From Onchidella celtica (taxonomy: Eukaryota > Mollusca > Gastropoda > Systellommatophora > Onchidiidae), in the NCBI GenBank assembly GCA_963931925.1, contig OZ007571.1:53816763-53880762 (forward strand): a stretch of DNA of 64,000 nucleotides, in the 5' to 3' direction. Positions 12,658 to 27,600 of the stretch are shown piece by piece. The position numbers and the translations under genes are program-made. The notes beneath the pieces were generated by a model, which did no database searches, was not told the DNA's origin, and saw only the letters and a program-made list of their open reading frames with translations. Every line of letters starts with the position of its first letter. Position 1 is the stretch's first letter.

Positions 12658-15600
12658 ATGGCAAACCAAGAAACAGTTATTCCCCGCCAAGAAATGCATG
12701 GCTTTGTTGTACGCTGTATGGAGAAAGTTGGCAGTAAATCTGATCACGCACTTGCTTTGGCTGACTTATTGGTGACTGCAGATTACAGGGGACATTATAG
12801 TCACGGTCTCAATCGATTAGGTAAGAGATAGAGTTATCTTCACGGGCACACATCATCAGTCTCATTCCAAACTGTAGGTGTACTTATGTTTTATGTCAAG
12901 AAGTTTGAGTTTTCAAACTTGATACCAGTCCATGCACATTTATGCAAGATATTGCCATTGATTGATTCATTGATCGTATATGATGTGTTTGTTTTTTTAG
13001 TTTCTTTTTCCCTTTCTCTCTCTCTCTCTTTTTTTTTTTTTTTTTTGCAGGGATTACAATAATTATTATGATAAAATGCCAAAATGAAGATATTATACAA
13101 AATTCGCTTATTTGTGACATCAACATCAATTAGCATTACCATACAAACTTTGGTGAGGAAACATATATATAATAATGTGTAGTCACTGTCCTTGAGTGCA
13201 GCAATATGCCAGACAATGTTTCTGGTCAGATCATACACCAGTATTATGATGTATAACAAATATTCATGAGAAGGTGGCAGAGTGATTTGCTGCAGCCTGA
13301 ATTAATTTTGTCTGGTTATCCTTTCTGCTGGCTACACAAAAGCTTGATTCACTGGGTTTTTGCCCACTGGAACTGCTGTCGAGTTCAGTCTTTGTTGCAA
13401 GTCATTCTTTGCATGCTCTTCTGTCCATTTTTATAAATTACTTTCAGATAATGAGAACATTAAAGTGAACTGCAAATACCAGCTAATGGTAATATGAAAC
13501 TTTAACCAAAAACTGAACTCATCCTCAAGGCAAACATCCTACTATCCCTCCCAACTGAATCACTTCGCAGCAGTACTGTAATTCAAAAATTAATGTCACT
13601 GCACATGACATTTACTAGCGAATGTATGGACAGGAAAAAGGAAAGCAAAATTTTACTTAATTTTTAACTTGAAACACTAGAGCAAGTCAAGTTTGCAGTT
13701 TATATCATATATGGTATATTTGTTTAACCCCATTACTGCTACATACACATATCCCTAGTGCTAAGGAGGTTTTTAAAGAATTATGGTAGTATGGTAAGAT
13801 GGCTGTAACTCTTTGGAATAAAGTTTTAGTCCATGATAACTTACATTTTTTGAGGAGAAACTGAATGAGGGTTGTAAAAAAAGTATGAACCACTTCTGAA
13901 ACTGAAGGAAGAAATCGATTAATAGCAGCTATAGGGTTGTCACTCAGTTATTTAATACATCAGTATAGAAATTTATTGTCTTCTGAGCCCTGACTGCTAA
14001 ATTGTCAACAATTATTTATTTTCATATTGTGTGAGAATTCTGTTTCATCTCAATTCAGATATGTATGTGAGAGATATACAGACTGGAATAACTGTAAGTG
14101 ACAAAGAACCCGAGATTGTGAAAGAGGCAGCAGCTACTGCGTTTGTGGATGGCAATAATGTCCTAGGTTTGGTGCAGACATCATCAGCATCTTATAATTT
14201 TTCTTCACTGTTCTCCTTCTTGGTTAAATAATATTTATTATATCATTTGTGTCATGGCCAAACTATCTCAGATAATTTTCACTTTTTTGGCTCCTTCAGA
14301 AATGCATTGTCTCTTGCAATATTAGATGACCTATATCTAGTAAAATTTGAGATAGGATGCAATTTTTATTATCCATTTTGCTCCTGACACATCTGTCCAT
14401 TTTATGTCATTCAAGCCAACGTCAATGGCCAATTGATTCTGTCATATACTAATCAAGCTTCCCATCAGTTGCATCACATACCCTACTTACGCATTTTTGA
14501 AAAACAGGCTAATGATGCTACTAATTTGTATCACCCAACTATATGTGTCTGTTAGGTTGACATGAAATAACTTCTACAATGATGGAAAAGTAGCCCCATA
14601 CGCTTTATTTACATTTCAAACATAATGCGTAATATGCCTTGGTCCCTTGACTTGTCATGTGCAAAATGAGTCTGGTTTCATTTTATTTGAGTTTGAGTTT
14701 TGGTTTTACGGCACGTCGGCACAATAACAGCCACTTTGCGCCCGTCGCAGTCTCTTTGGGTATGTTTTCTTTATTTATGTTTCATATTCAAAGCTGTTAA
14801 GTTCAACATATATATTCAACATACATTCATATAATTTTAACACATTGGTAAAAGTCCAAAAAATTGTTTTTGTATAGATCTGGAAAAGGTTTTGTAAACG
14901 AGTATAAAAGTCATTAAATCAAGTTTCACTTTATGTCAAAGTGCCAAATCCCTAACAAGAAACCTTGCACAATCTGTCTATCTCTGTTTTGCTTAACTGT
15001 TGCACCACCTACACATCAGCCATCAAGATGCATGATAAGAATTTTTTATAGTTTCCTAACATGCAGTGTTAAAAACAACTCTCTGTTGTCAATCAATATG
15101 GTAATAGAGTAGTTTTTCCCTTCTCACATAAAATTTTGTTTCCAGGAGAAAGGTGGTTTGGCCACGATACTGACGATAATTATGTAATCTAGATTTATAA
15201 ACAACTAATTTAACAAATAGGCCTATTTATTCCTAAGGATTTACATTTTCTTTTATTATCTTAATATATAGGCATCCGAAAATTTGTTTCAAAATGGTTG
15301 CAATCTCAGTTTTGTTTTTAATAGGTATAACTTATCAAGAGGCCTTCACAAGTTGACCATCAATGATGGATAAGTGATATGATTTCCCTTTCTTTGCAGT
15401 TTTGTGTTGATGATAATATTTTGGCCTTATTTACTTTTACTTGTTAAAATTTGAACTTCAGGTCCTGTGGTAGGCAAGTTCTGCATAGATGTTGCAATAA
15501 AAAAGGCAAAGGAAGCTGGAATTGGTTGGGTTTCTGCCAAAGGTGAGCAAAATAAGGGAGAAAATATGTTCATAGGACATGTTAAACAGTACATAATTTT

Positions 15601-18600
15601 ATGACAATATATATTTATATCTGTTGTTCAGAAAATTAAATTAGAATAAAAGCTCATATGGAATCTGTGACTTTCAATAGTTGTAATTTTATGTTGATCA
15701 TGTAGCCGGGGTCAAAGGTCCTCCAAAATCAGTGCCTGGATAAGTAGATTATCTTAAACCACTAGATACATTATTCATGAACTACTTCTGTTCTGTCGTG
15801 TTGTAAGACTATGAAAAAAAAAAAAACCCTTCTCATGTCAAAGAACCAAAGGAGCTAATTTTGAAACATTTTGATGTAACTCTTTCATATCTAGCCTACA
15901 TTTTGAAACCTACTGTCTAATTAACCCTTTCATGTTTCTATTTTGGCTACATGTGATGTGCTCTAATGGCCGACTTCCTGGCTACGCGGCAGCCCTGATT
16001 TGTTTACATTTTTCAGCCCCATGGCCGCCGCTGCTGCGTGCCTTTACTAAATTGGAAGTTGTAGCCCCCATGTCGCATCTATGATAATGAAATTTGGCAT
16101 AATTATTGAGAATTGAACGAACTAGAAGTAAAAGATGAGCCTATTTACATCGGAATGCTGAAATCTGCGTATTGTTTTGTGAACATGAAACGCTGAACGG
16201 GGATGTATGACACTATCTCTGAGACAGACGGGCAATACACATATTACACACTATCGCATCCCATCCTGTTTGTTATCCAAGCATACAACACTACCTACAC
16301 AAAGGCACCACGCTAGTACATGCATGTACTACAAGCGTGTGCCGATCAAGACACGATGTAGGCTTAGAGGGATGAACAGGCCTGTTGGATGACCATGTGT
16401 AAATACAATACATTACTCGTAGGCCTAACTCACACTTTACGGTTCAAACTGGCTCAGTGGGCATCCGAAGATTACCTGGTGATATCATTCACTATTTATA
16501 GCTATTCATGCACTGTTCTTCCTCTCAAAATTGTATACATAACGGGGTAGACTGGCAGGCCGGATATGGCCGGGTTGAACACATGACGGCATTATAGATA
16601 AAGCCGGGTTTGGCCGGGTTGAACAAACCGCGGGCCATATTTAATGGCCAGGTTCGGCCGGGTTAAACACGAAAGGGTGAATCAGAAAATCAATTTTTTC
16701 TTTTTCAGGGTCTAACCATTTTGGGATTGCCGGATGGTATGCCCTGAGAGCTAAGGAACAAGGGTTGATTGTAAGTTTTTGCATCAGTGTCATGTCCACG
16801 GCTGCTTATTTTCCTCCAAAACCGACCTCTTAGTTGAGACCACGAGAAAGTAATAAATCAGGTGTCAGTCGGGGTCACGGAGTTCAATTGGCCGGCGGCC
16901 GCTTAGATCGCGGCTGCACAGTTGTTCCAATAATTATGCCTGACAATATTTCACGCTCTCATTTAATTTTACTGACCCCAGTACGTGCGAACCCGATTTT
17001 CAATCAATGCGTTTAACATACTACATTTCTGTGAAAATTTGAAAGTTCTGTGATAAATAGAAGAGATTTTACAAGGGTGACAAAATGGGCCAAATTGGAC
17101 TATTGCCGGACACAGTGATTAACAATTTTGCCAAAAACAAACCAGCTGATTTTTTTCAGCAATGTTCTGAATTTGGTTAATCTACACGCTGTGCAAATTT
17201 CAAGGAAAGGGCAATCATATCAACGACAAAATGTCCAGTTAACTCACTCACTACCGCTGTTGTTTTTTTTAACTGGCCCCTGAAACCGCCATTTTTGGGG
17301 CAATTTCAAAAAATCATAGCTACAAAACTAATTAAGAATAGAAACTTGATATTTTTAGAAATGAGAAAGATGATAATGAACTCTATGTAAAACAAAACGG
17401 ATTTGTGTTATCTTTTTTTGTTTATTTTTTGTACATTTTCAAAAATGGTTCAAATTTTCAGCAAAAAAAATATTTGATCACTAAGGCATATCCTTCAGTC
17501 TTAGACCAACAAACATGTTTTTCACTGAAAATGACAAACAGAAACTCAACAGACATAACATAAGAAGCATGCAAAAAAGAAAGGAACAAGAATTTCTACT
17601 CACATTACTGCCAATAGTGTTCTTTAGTGTGACATTTTTGAAAGCATCCATCGATGCATCTATAGTGGTATTCCATTCATGAAAAATCGAAGGGAAAAGA
17701 TAACTAAACGAAACTCAAAAAAAATCGAAGGGAAATAATCGCACATTCATTTTTGACTATCAGAATCAACTCAGCGGTCCCCATAAGACCGTAAAAAATT
17801 CATAATCTTGTTTGTGCCACGTTGGCACGAACGGTAGTGAGACATAAAGCAGAAATTCGTGCCACTGTGCCACGAACAGTAGTCAGTGAGTTAAAATAAT
17901 CCAGCTGTGTAATAGAGAGTGATGAGCATTAATTTGTGGTGATATTTCGCTCATATGTTGGACAAGTTATGACCGTAACATGTAGACAGTGGAACATTTA
18001 CACGTGAACGTGATAGCACTGTAAATGTGTCAATGATTTGTGCAGTATATGTGGCAACAGGTCATTAACCTGAAGATGAAATGATTAACAGAAGAAAAAA
18101 AAAACCCACTCAGTGTGAATCACATAGAGATGATTTGTAAATTAGTTTTGGCGATAAATATTATCATTGATTTGCAGTGTACTCACTGAACTACTGTGTG
18201 CTCATAATTGTAGTTGTTTTCGCTTGAGAGACTTAAAGAAAAGGAAGAGTGTGACATCGTTACAAACCATCAAGACCGTCTGTGTGAGTGCCAGTATCAG
18301 GAGTGAGTACAAGGCTGCAAATTGTTATGAAATCACATTAATTTTACTCCCGGTTTCTCCAACTCTCCATGTATTCTGTCCTCCCCCCCCCCCCAAATTC
18401 CCTAACCCCCCCACCCCACAATGAAAAGGCCAGGTAATAACCAAAGGTTTAAATGGACCTGTCAGTAGTAACATTAGCAGACATCTTCCATACAAACCTC
18501 CGAAATTTATTTTTATTCTGGCTCTGCAACTTCGTTATCAATATATTATTATTCTCTTGACTGCGTGTAGTTTGCAAGCGATTTATTCCGTTTTCACTAG

Positions 18601-21600
18601 CGGCATTCAGGAATTGCGTTAATATTACAAGTCATTTACTTAATCCCGTGTACACCCACGTATGGTTGGTGGGCACTTCTAGCAGGGTCTCCTCCTGCCC
18701 TGTCATTCTGTTTGTTATATTCTTTTTATCGTCTCGCTTCTTCCTAGCACAATGTGACTGTTATCGTGTGGTCGACGTGCTTTCTCCAAACTCAAACTAA
18801 CTTGTGTGCACCGAGTGACTCTGCTGAATTCCCCCCTCCCCCACCCCCTTCTGAGTGATTCTGACTGACCATCACACAAATTGTGCAACTCAATCCCCAT
18901 TCAAATAGATTTATGACTCAAGTAACATCAGACTTTAACGGCTTCTATCGCCGATAGGGGGTGCCCGTGAAGACGTGAAACTGACCAGCGCAGTGTTATC
19001 TGAAACCTCTGTGTTAATTAACAGCTGTAGAGACATCCTGTGACTTGCCCTTCATCTGATTTTTGGCACACTGAGTAGCTCATTGTCTCCTCTGTGTTCG
19101 ACAGTTGATTCAGAGTTGTTTTTTGTGAGGAAGTATTTTATTCAAATTGTTTTAAAACACCAGTAATGGAGTCAAATTGTGGTGAAAATGAAGCATTTTC
19201 TAACGGGCATAGAGTATTTTAATCATACTAAAAAACAACTAGATTTTCACATTTATGTAACTAGTCCTCTCCTCTCTCTTGTAACAGGGTGAAAAGTGTG
19301 GAATTTTAACACTTCAAACCACTATAAATATTTCCATAGACGATGTCATATAGCTTCAGTTTCGGCGCTGCCGCTTAATTCCACACGAAGCAATTCACCT
19401 CTTGACCCCGACCTCGTGGCGGGGGCTAGGTGGCCAACTAAAGTGTCGCTTGTTAGCAGCCGTGTGTCGTATAGGTTTATGTAAATTTGATTTTTATGTC
19501 TTTGGGAAGTTTTTCCATTTCGCTGCAATCAACAAAATTCTGATGCAGTCTGTACAGCCTTTGCTTAGGTGATGTTTTATGCACAGATTTAACAAGATGT
19601 GAATGATTGTCTGATGGTTGCCAAATACATGTAATTTTAAAAGTTTTATTAATATCCGAACTTCTTTTTTTGGTGTCAGAATCATTTTGACTAAGACTAA
19701 CGTTAACATGCTCATCTTTTTAAAGTTTATAACACAAGTCCGCAAGACTTTATCAGGGTCACTATGTAGTAATTTTCTTTCAGGTATGAGAATAAAATGT
19801 CAAACTTTGCAAAGTGAATTTTTCCTGTCACTAATTTTGTGGTATGAATCATCAAGATACATTTTTAATGAAAACTGATTTTCAGGGCATGGCTTTCACA
19901 AACACGTCCCCCTTGATGGTGCCCACCAGAGCAAAAAAGGTGTGTCTAAATTATCTACTTACAGAGTTAATTTCTATTGTTTGAAAGTAGTTTAAGACAC
20001 TGATGATAAAATAACTCTGTGATTTAAATCACAAATTAGAAAATGAAAGATGGCAGAGGAAATCTCCTTAGTAGACCATATGCTGAGTTCGCTGGAAAAT
20101 GTCTTTTAATGGAACATTCTACCAGTATATTGGATTTTGATGTAAATGACCTCATGACAGATAAGCCTACTATATTTTTTTTAAAATAATGATAATGAAG
20201 ATGGATGGTGAGAAAAGTGATTCAACTTTCACTGAGCCTCCCTGATCAGAATAATCTCTAGAAATGTTCATTTCAAAAGCGCATAGAGCATTTTAAATGG
20301 ATATGCACTATATAAATGCCATCCATTATTATTATTATTATTATTGTTGGTTCTTCTGAAAACGGGCTATGTGATAATGAACTTTGGATTATGAAACTTG
20401 GAACTTCGACATGAAATGAAGTGTTAGATGTCTAAAACTTCAGTTGGAATACTTGTTTGCAATGAATTTTTTAAAAAAATATTTTCATCAAGAAAACTCA
20501 CAGGGATAACTGTAGGTATCCCTACCAAAACGCTTCCATGTTTGGAAGACTTTCTAATTTATGGACAAATTTACTACTCAATGACTTTGCACCAATTCTG
20601 ATTCATTTTTCCTTTGGTGTGCATGTGTGTAGGACTTGTAGTAAACAGCATGACATCACAAGCTAGTTTCCTGGCAGCCTTCATTTCTAGAGATTCTAGT
20701 GGCCTTAAAAGTTAAAAACTACTAAAGAATAAAAGCAAGCGTATATTAAACATTTTTCAATACCAAAACTTAACTTGAAATGAACCCTATCAATCCTCAA
20801 GATTTTGTTTTTCTACAATCTACGACAATGGAGGAGTTTGCTCAGAACACCTGGCAAGTCCACGAGCACTTAATGGCTTGCTCCGGGAGAGGACTACTTG
20901 GGCCAAAGGCCCATAGAACTAAGTTTTAAGAATAAAAAAAAACAAAATTAATGAGTAAACAATATAAGCTATAAAATTTATTTGGCTCTGTTTGAATAGA
21001 TAAATGAAGGGTTTCCTGGGACATGTACTTCTGTGATAGAATGAATGATTATACATCTCATCCACAGCCAACTCTGGGCACAAATCCCATTGCCTGTGCT
21101 GCACCAGCAAACAACAATGATAGTTTTGTCCTTGACATGGCTACAACAGCTGTTGCACTTGGCAAGGTAACACTGAAACAAAGGAAAGGCAAGACTGGGA
21201 AAGTGTTGAGTGATATCATCATAGCATAAATAATTCTTGTGGCATGGGTGTGTCAGCACAGTAAAAAAAATAATGAAATAGGCATACAGCTTGATGCAGT
21301 CAGTGTGCAACTTTAACCCTTTCACTGCACTGTGGGTGTAAACTGTACTTCTAAAATCGTACATCATAGTTCCTGAGTTGGATAATGAGAGTGTGCTGTT
21401 CAGCTTTCCGCAGGGAAAACATGTGGCGGTGATGGGGTTAACAGTGATACAATTTATATTTTGGCCATAGATACTGATGTATGAAGCTTGTTTCTGATAA
21501 CTAGGTTTCTTGGCACAGACTGTTACTCAAAAAAAGAATGATGACATCAACTGAATGTTCACTTTGTACATAAAGCCATTGCCTGGCAAGTAGGCCTACA

Positions 21601-24600
21601 GGGTTCTAATGCTGTTCATGGTGGAATCCCATTATTCCATCTGTTTATCTCCCTTGGGGAGTTTTAATTCTCATTCTAAAGAAAAACATACAATTATTTC
21701 AGGTGGGGCTGACTCTTGTGTTGACCTCATATGTGCATTTATAGATTACATACATATGTTTGGATTGCGACTGGATTCATGCCATCTATTGTGTCTTTTC
21801 CGGTTAGATTAAAATGAGTGGGCTCTACATAGAGAAATTTATTTTGTCAAACCATGGCGTTTATTTAAAGGTGTTTATCACATTCATTAAGTAATTTCAG
21901 TGGTTTCTTTTCTGGACTGTCCACAGCTGGAACTGAATGAGAGGAAGGGTCTGGATATACCTGAAGGCTGGGGTTGTGACAGCTCAGGCCAGGTAAGGCG
22001 TGGAAACTTGTAAAAACTGCTGAAGTTTCAGTGCAGGGGCAGGCTCAGGACCGTCTTCACATTATTGTGGCCTTTGGGCAAAGCAATAGAATGCGGCCCA
22101 CCCCCATTTCAAAAACCAATGTAAATTTGCATGCATGGGACCCCTAAACCCTTGGGACCTCTGGGCAACTGCCCAGTGTGCCCATGCATTAAGACAGCTC
22201 TGGGCAGGTTCCCTGGTTCCATCTAAAGTTTCATTCTCTATCTCTTCATCCTCAACTTCATATCCACCAGCCTGGTTTCTCAGCCTCAAGTCTTCTTATG
22301 TCTTGCTTATATAAATCATCTAAACCTATAAAAAAACAAAAGGACATCATCAAAAGCCAGTCAAGAGCAATAATTGTCTAAATTATTAACTCCCATAGAT
22401 GCAATCGCGAGAAATGGGATGCCAGTGGCCAGTTAGTCACTTGTTTGTGTGTTAACCTTGGTGACAGGTCAGTCAGGTTATTTTGAATATATACATATTA
22501 TGTTTATCTTATACAAAATGGCATAAATATGCAGAATAAAATGCATGCGACCTCCTAAATATTTGGATAAAGTACTTGTGATGAGATGTATTTGGCCCAT
22601 CATAAAGAATTTTCTGCATTTACATGCAGTTAAAAACATATTTTAGCCTTTTCCCAGGGGGGTGTGTACTTTTTTGTCCCTAAGCTGGGTCATAGAATAA
22701 GTGAACAAACTATTTTTATTGCCAGGCACGTGACTTGTATTAACTTCATGTGTCATGACATTCTCCCTCTTGTGCACTTTTAAGGCTCAACTTTCATAAC
22801 TGGTATTTTTGTTTTCTTATCACACCCTTCTTTCTTAAATGACTTTGGCAGGAGATTTGATTCCACCTCGTAAAATGCCTAAAGCTGTTTAACCAGGGCA
22901 ACAGAATATCTGATTATCATATGAAATAAAGACAATGACATACATTAAAGTCGGTCATTTTCTTCCAGTTTTCCCTTATGAAAAACTTACTGACGGACAC
23001 CGTAGGCAGCATTTCCTCCTAGTTGTACATTGGAATTAATTATTATGCATAGAGCAACTTCTCAAATAAGCAAAGGCTCCCTGTTGTCATTTCATGCATA
23101 AACAAACTCCAGCGTCTAAGTCAATAGTTTCCCTTAGATTTTCCAAGATCAAACTTCTGATGGTCAGCCCTTTTACATGAATGTGAGGAACAGTTATCAT
23201 ATTTAATCATAATAAAGGTAATCGGACAATACCATCATGTTAGATATAGTAGGGATGACAGGATAGATTGTGAATAACCTCAGGCATTTAAAAAATGATC
23301 TTAAACAAAAAGTTGGGGAATATTTACCTATAGACAAAGCAGACAAGAATGGAGGTTGCTACAGGAAACTGTTGAAAAACTGCATGACAAAATCATACTT
23401 CTTGAATAGGCAGGGCCCAGTTTGTTCAGGATTAGATTACACATTAAATTTCATTACCAGCTTATCATAGATGATAGAAGGTCTTTTGTATGAAGTCACT
23501 ATAAAAAATACCTCCCTCACTCCATTCGTCCCCTGAGAATGAGAAGGCCCTGTCTCCATTTTTTGGCTAAACTGAGTTACACACTGCACACTACTCCTGC
23601 AGGCCTTCTTCATTGTGTGTCAGTGTATCAAGCAGATTTGGGGTGTAATTTGTAAGTACAGTAGAACTCGGACTCAACGAACTAGTTCGGTCATTTTTAA
23701 AAGTTCGTTGGATGCAAGGTTCGTTGGAGCCAATTTTACACAAGCCAGTCCCCCCCCCCCCCCTCTATCCACAACCTTCCCTCTGCCCCTCATTGCTTGT
23801 CTAGGCCTACAAACACTCTTTACCCTTCCCACCCACTATTCAAGTTCCCGAGGCTTTGTCTCTTTGAACCCCGTATCATGTTCTCCCACGCGTCAGCTGT
23901 TCGACGGCTGCCACCCCTTCCCCCTCCCCTCTCTCTCTGTTCATAATTTTCTCCCTGTGTGTCCACACCTTGCCCTACCCCTATTGCATGGCATAATATA
24001 GCCTACGGTACACTTATTTATTTCTTGTCAGCCGACAGCAGACCTTTTGAATTTCGAATTTCAACTAGATTTCTAGATAGACAAGCAATTTATTGTGAGC
24101 TTGCCTACACTTCTGGTTCGTTGGAACCGAGGGTGGGTCTGAGATTAGTTCGTTCGATAAAAGATATTTAATAAAGTCAGTGAAGGAAAAAAAACGGGGA
24201 TTTTTCTCTGTTCGTTGAATGCAGGGTGTTCTTTGAGTCCGAGTTCGTTGGATTCGGGTGTACTGTATTACTAAAAAGAAAAGAAGTCACACCTCTAAAA
24301 GCTTTGAGCACATGAAATTTCAATCATCAATTTCTCAAAACTTGATGGAAAGGAGTTAGAACCTTGTCATTCTAAGGGAACACACTGTTTACAAAGACAT
24401 TACCAAGCAGTTAGTATACTGCAATGTTAAAGCAACAAACAGTACAGAAACCCCATATGAAAGCATCGACAGCAAAACAGCTGGTTTGATCATGTGAATG
24501 GGCTGTACTCCACTGTTCACTCTCTCATATTGCACAGCAAATCAGTCTTTGCTAATTGTTTTAGTACAATGCGAACATACTGCAGATTCTATAGGAAAGC

Positions 24601-27600
24601 ATTTAAGGCAAAGGTGTACCCAAAGCTACATTTTTTAGAGGATCACTGTTTTGCCATGATCGAGCTGAATCGATTTGGGTTGGGACTGTTTAGCAAACCA
24701 AGTGGGGAATAACTTCACAAAAACATCTACACGTTAGAACAGCAAACACTTAGGGTTTTACAAAAAAAAGACAAATTACACTGGATCATCAAAAAATGTC
24801 TCATACAAGTTTGCCCAGGTATCTTTATAGAACTGTCAGTCAGAAAGAGACAAAAAACAATGATGGACCAAATTGGGACATTTATTTAATTGAGGACCTT
24901 TTTCTTTTATTTGTATGTACAAGATTGGTAGTTTGGTAATGATGTGAATGTTATCCTTTAATTCCCTGTAACTGATAGTTTTGATGAAAATGTAAATGTT
25001 ATTTGCTTAAAGAATTTGACGTGGGGAGCTCAGTGTGAGCGGTATACTCACAATTGCAACTTGGCGTGTAAACAAAAATTAAGCAAAAATGAGCATCTGT
25101 ATGTACTTTTACACCTAACTCATGATCCACATTTGCTGCTATGGATTTATTGATCATATCTATCCATATGAAAGTTAAATTAACTAGTCGCTTGAATTAT
25201 TTATCCTGTTCTAAAGCCATTTGCCCCATTTGGTTATATGCACAGGTGAGCTCATAATTCAAAAAGCATTAATGAGAACTTGGCTTCAAAAACTAAGTAG
25301 TAAAGTAAAATATATGAACTTGATGGGGATATAAATTTTATGACTGCCTATGCTTGACAGAAGGACAGTTAATTTTGTAAATTTTCATTTCACTTTTTAA
25401 CAAGAATTTATGATATTATTTGGAAGCCTCCTAATGATAGTTTATGATTGTATGCTTTTTTATGGTTTTGTAACATCAATAAAAAGAACATTGAAAATAT
25501 GTTACTTTTTTAATTTTAGCAATCATTAATTCTGTTAATTGGATGACTCAGTGATGAGATTGTTACTGTACCATAAAACTGTGGTAACTGATCTTGACTG
25601 CTTTTCAGGAGAAACATAAAACTGGTCTAATGATAATGGCCTTTTGAAAGTTTGCCATTCAGTTGTTTTTTGGCTTAGGAGTCTAGAACCAAGATCATTC
25701 GATGTGGCTTTGAATGTAGTTGAAAATATATAAATCAATTTTTGAGTACAGTAAAACCTCGCTATACCGCCACCCGTTATACCGCCATTCCCGCAGACCG
25801 CCAGCTTTTTGCCGTGGTACAGATCTGACACCTATACAAAGTCACTAAAAATCTTGTTATACCGCCATCTGCCATCCGCCAACAGTTTGACTGCTACATT
25901 CATAACTTGAGTATAGTAAATATTGCTCGTTATAGCGCCAACGTAAATTTAACCCCCACTCCCCACATCTACCTAAATCCAGCTAACAGTCGGAACATCA
26001 CTTGGTGCCACAGTCTGTGCTTGTTACTCAAACACCAATCCTACTACACAGCCTTCGCTTTTAAAGTCCTGATAGGCCTAGGCTACTGATGGGGCATGCA
26101 GTGGGAAATACAGGTCACAGTTCAATAGAGAGTTTGTGAACGAACTTAAGCACGCACGAGGTGATGCTTCAACTGGTTCATACCGGTCGCGGGGTACGAT
26201 GCAAACAACGCACGTTTGTTGCTGAATTGTAATGTAGCATTATTTGTCGTGTTGCAATGCACAATACTTTTACTCTTAAGGTGTGATTTCCTGAATAATA
26301 AACTCCAACACACATAAACACAAAAAAACAACAACAAAAAAATACAAATGAAAGCAATGTAAACTTCAAAATGACATTGACAATGGAGGTTTATGTCTGA
26401 TGGAGAGATAAGGGAGATAACTGCAATATTTTAGACATGTTAGCCACTCCAATGTTGATAAATTACTTAATTACTTATTTCCCTTGTTCTACATGGTATT
26501 TTCGTTGTACCCCCATTCTCGTTATACCGCCAATTTTCTGTTTGCCCCTTACTTGGCGGTATAACGAGGTTTTACTGTACTAGTGAATGGTGAAGAGGTA
26601 AGTTATATATTAAGTTTAGGAAAATGTTAAAGTCTACTGTTTAGCTGCGTCCCCATACCTGTGTTCATCAGAGCTGAACAAAAACCCATTGAAGAGCCAG
26701 GCTGGACCATGGACAAAAAGACTCTGACCATGATGCTTCAGCAATCTGTAAACTGATACTCAGTGTCCCCAAAACTAAACATCCCAGCAGGATAAACTTT
26801 TTTCACTATAGAAATAGGTAGTCCAAACTGATTTTTACATTTTATCACAACTCACCACTTATTGTCTAATCTGGTGGAGCTTGCTGTTCTAAGATTTTTT
26901 ATACCAAATATTTGTCATTCTGGCTTAAAGGGTTTGAAAGTTATGGCATTTTCAAAAGTGAAAAAACACCTCGAATTTGCTACCTTTTGCAAATTGCACA
27001 ATAGTCCAACTTTGACCGCCCATAAAAATTACTGTTTATTGAGTCACAGCATTAAAAATTATCAGTTTCTAAGACAAGGGGTGTACATTACACTCAATTT
27101 TTTTCGAGGGGTACAAATATATGTAACAGGACGGGACGGGCGGGGCTCTCTACACAGTCAAACATACAAACAAAACTATCAGGTTTTGAGAGGACAACAA
27201 TTTTATTAAAAGGAAAAGAAAATAACAAATCAAATAATAAACACAATACAATAAACACATGACAATACAATAAACCACAATAAACCAGGACAATACAATA
27301 AACAAGACATTACGATAAACCCGAGACAATAAACCCAACCGATAGGCGCGCTGAAGAAGAACCAAAAATAAACAGGAATTAACAGCACGCCTCATCAGTT
27401 AATCATTACATCATGCTAAAACAAGAGAATGCATCAAAAGAAAACATAAAAGTTAATAATAACCATATTCACCTTGTAAACTAAATAATATGGGGACGGT
27501 CCAGTATGTCTATCAAACAGTAACGTATAACTTACATTGTGAGCACTCCAGGGGAGATAACTCGAGTATAAAATGCAAGCCTACCAAGTAACATGTTTAC

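Noticed and set aside
14031..14231. Stand-alone 66-codon gene
   Set aside because: It is exon 2 of the dehydrogenase read through into introns on both sides; the same applies to the frames at 21023, 31577, 34900, 36114 and 63204.
16834..17016. Small protein in intron 4
   Set aside because: No domain or splice support; GC content rises only locally.
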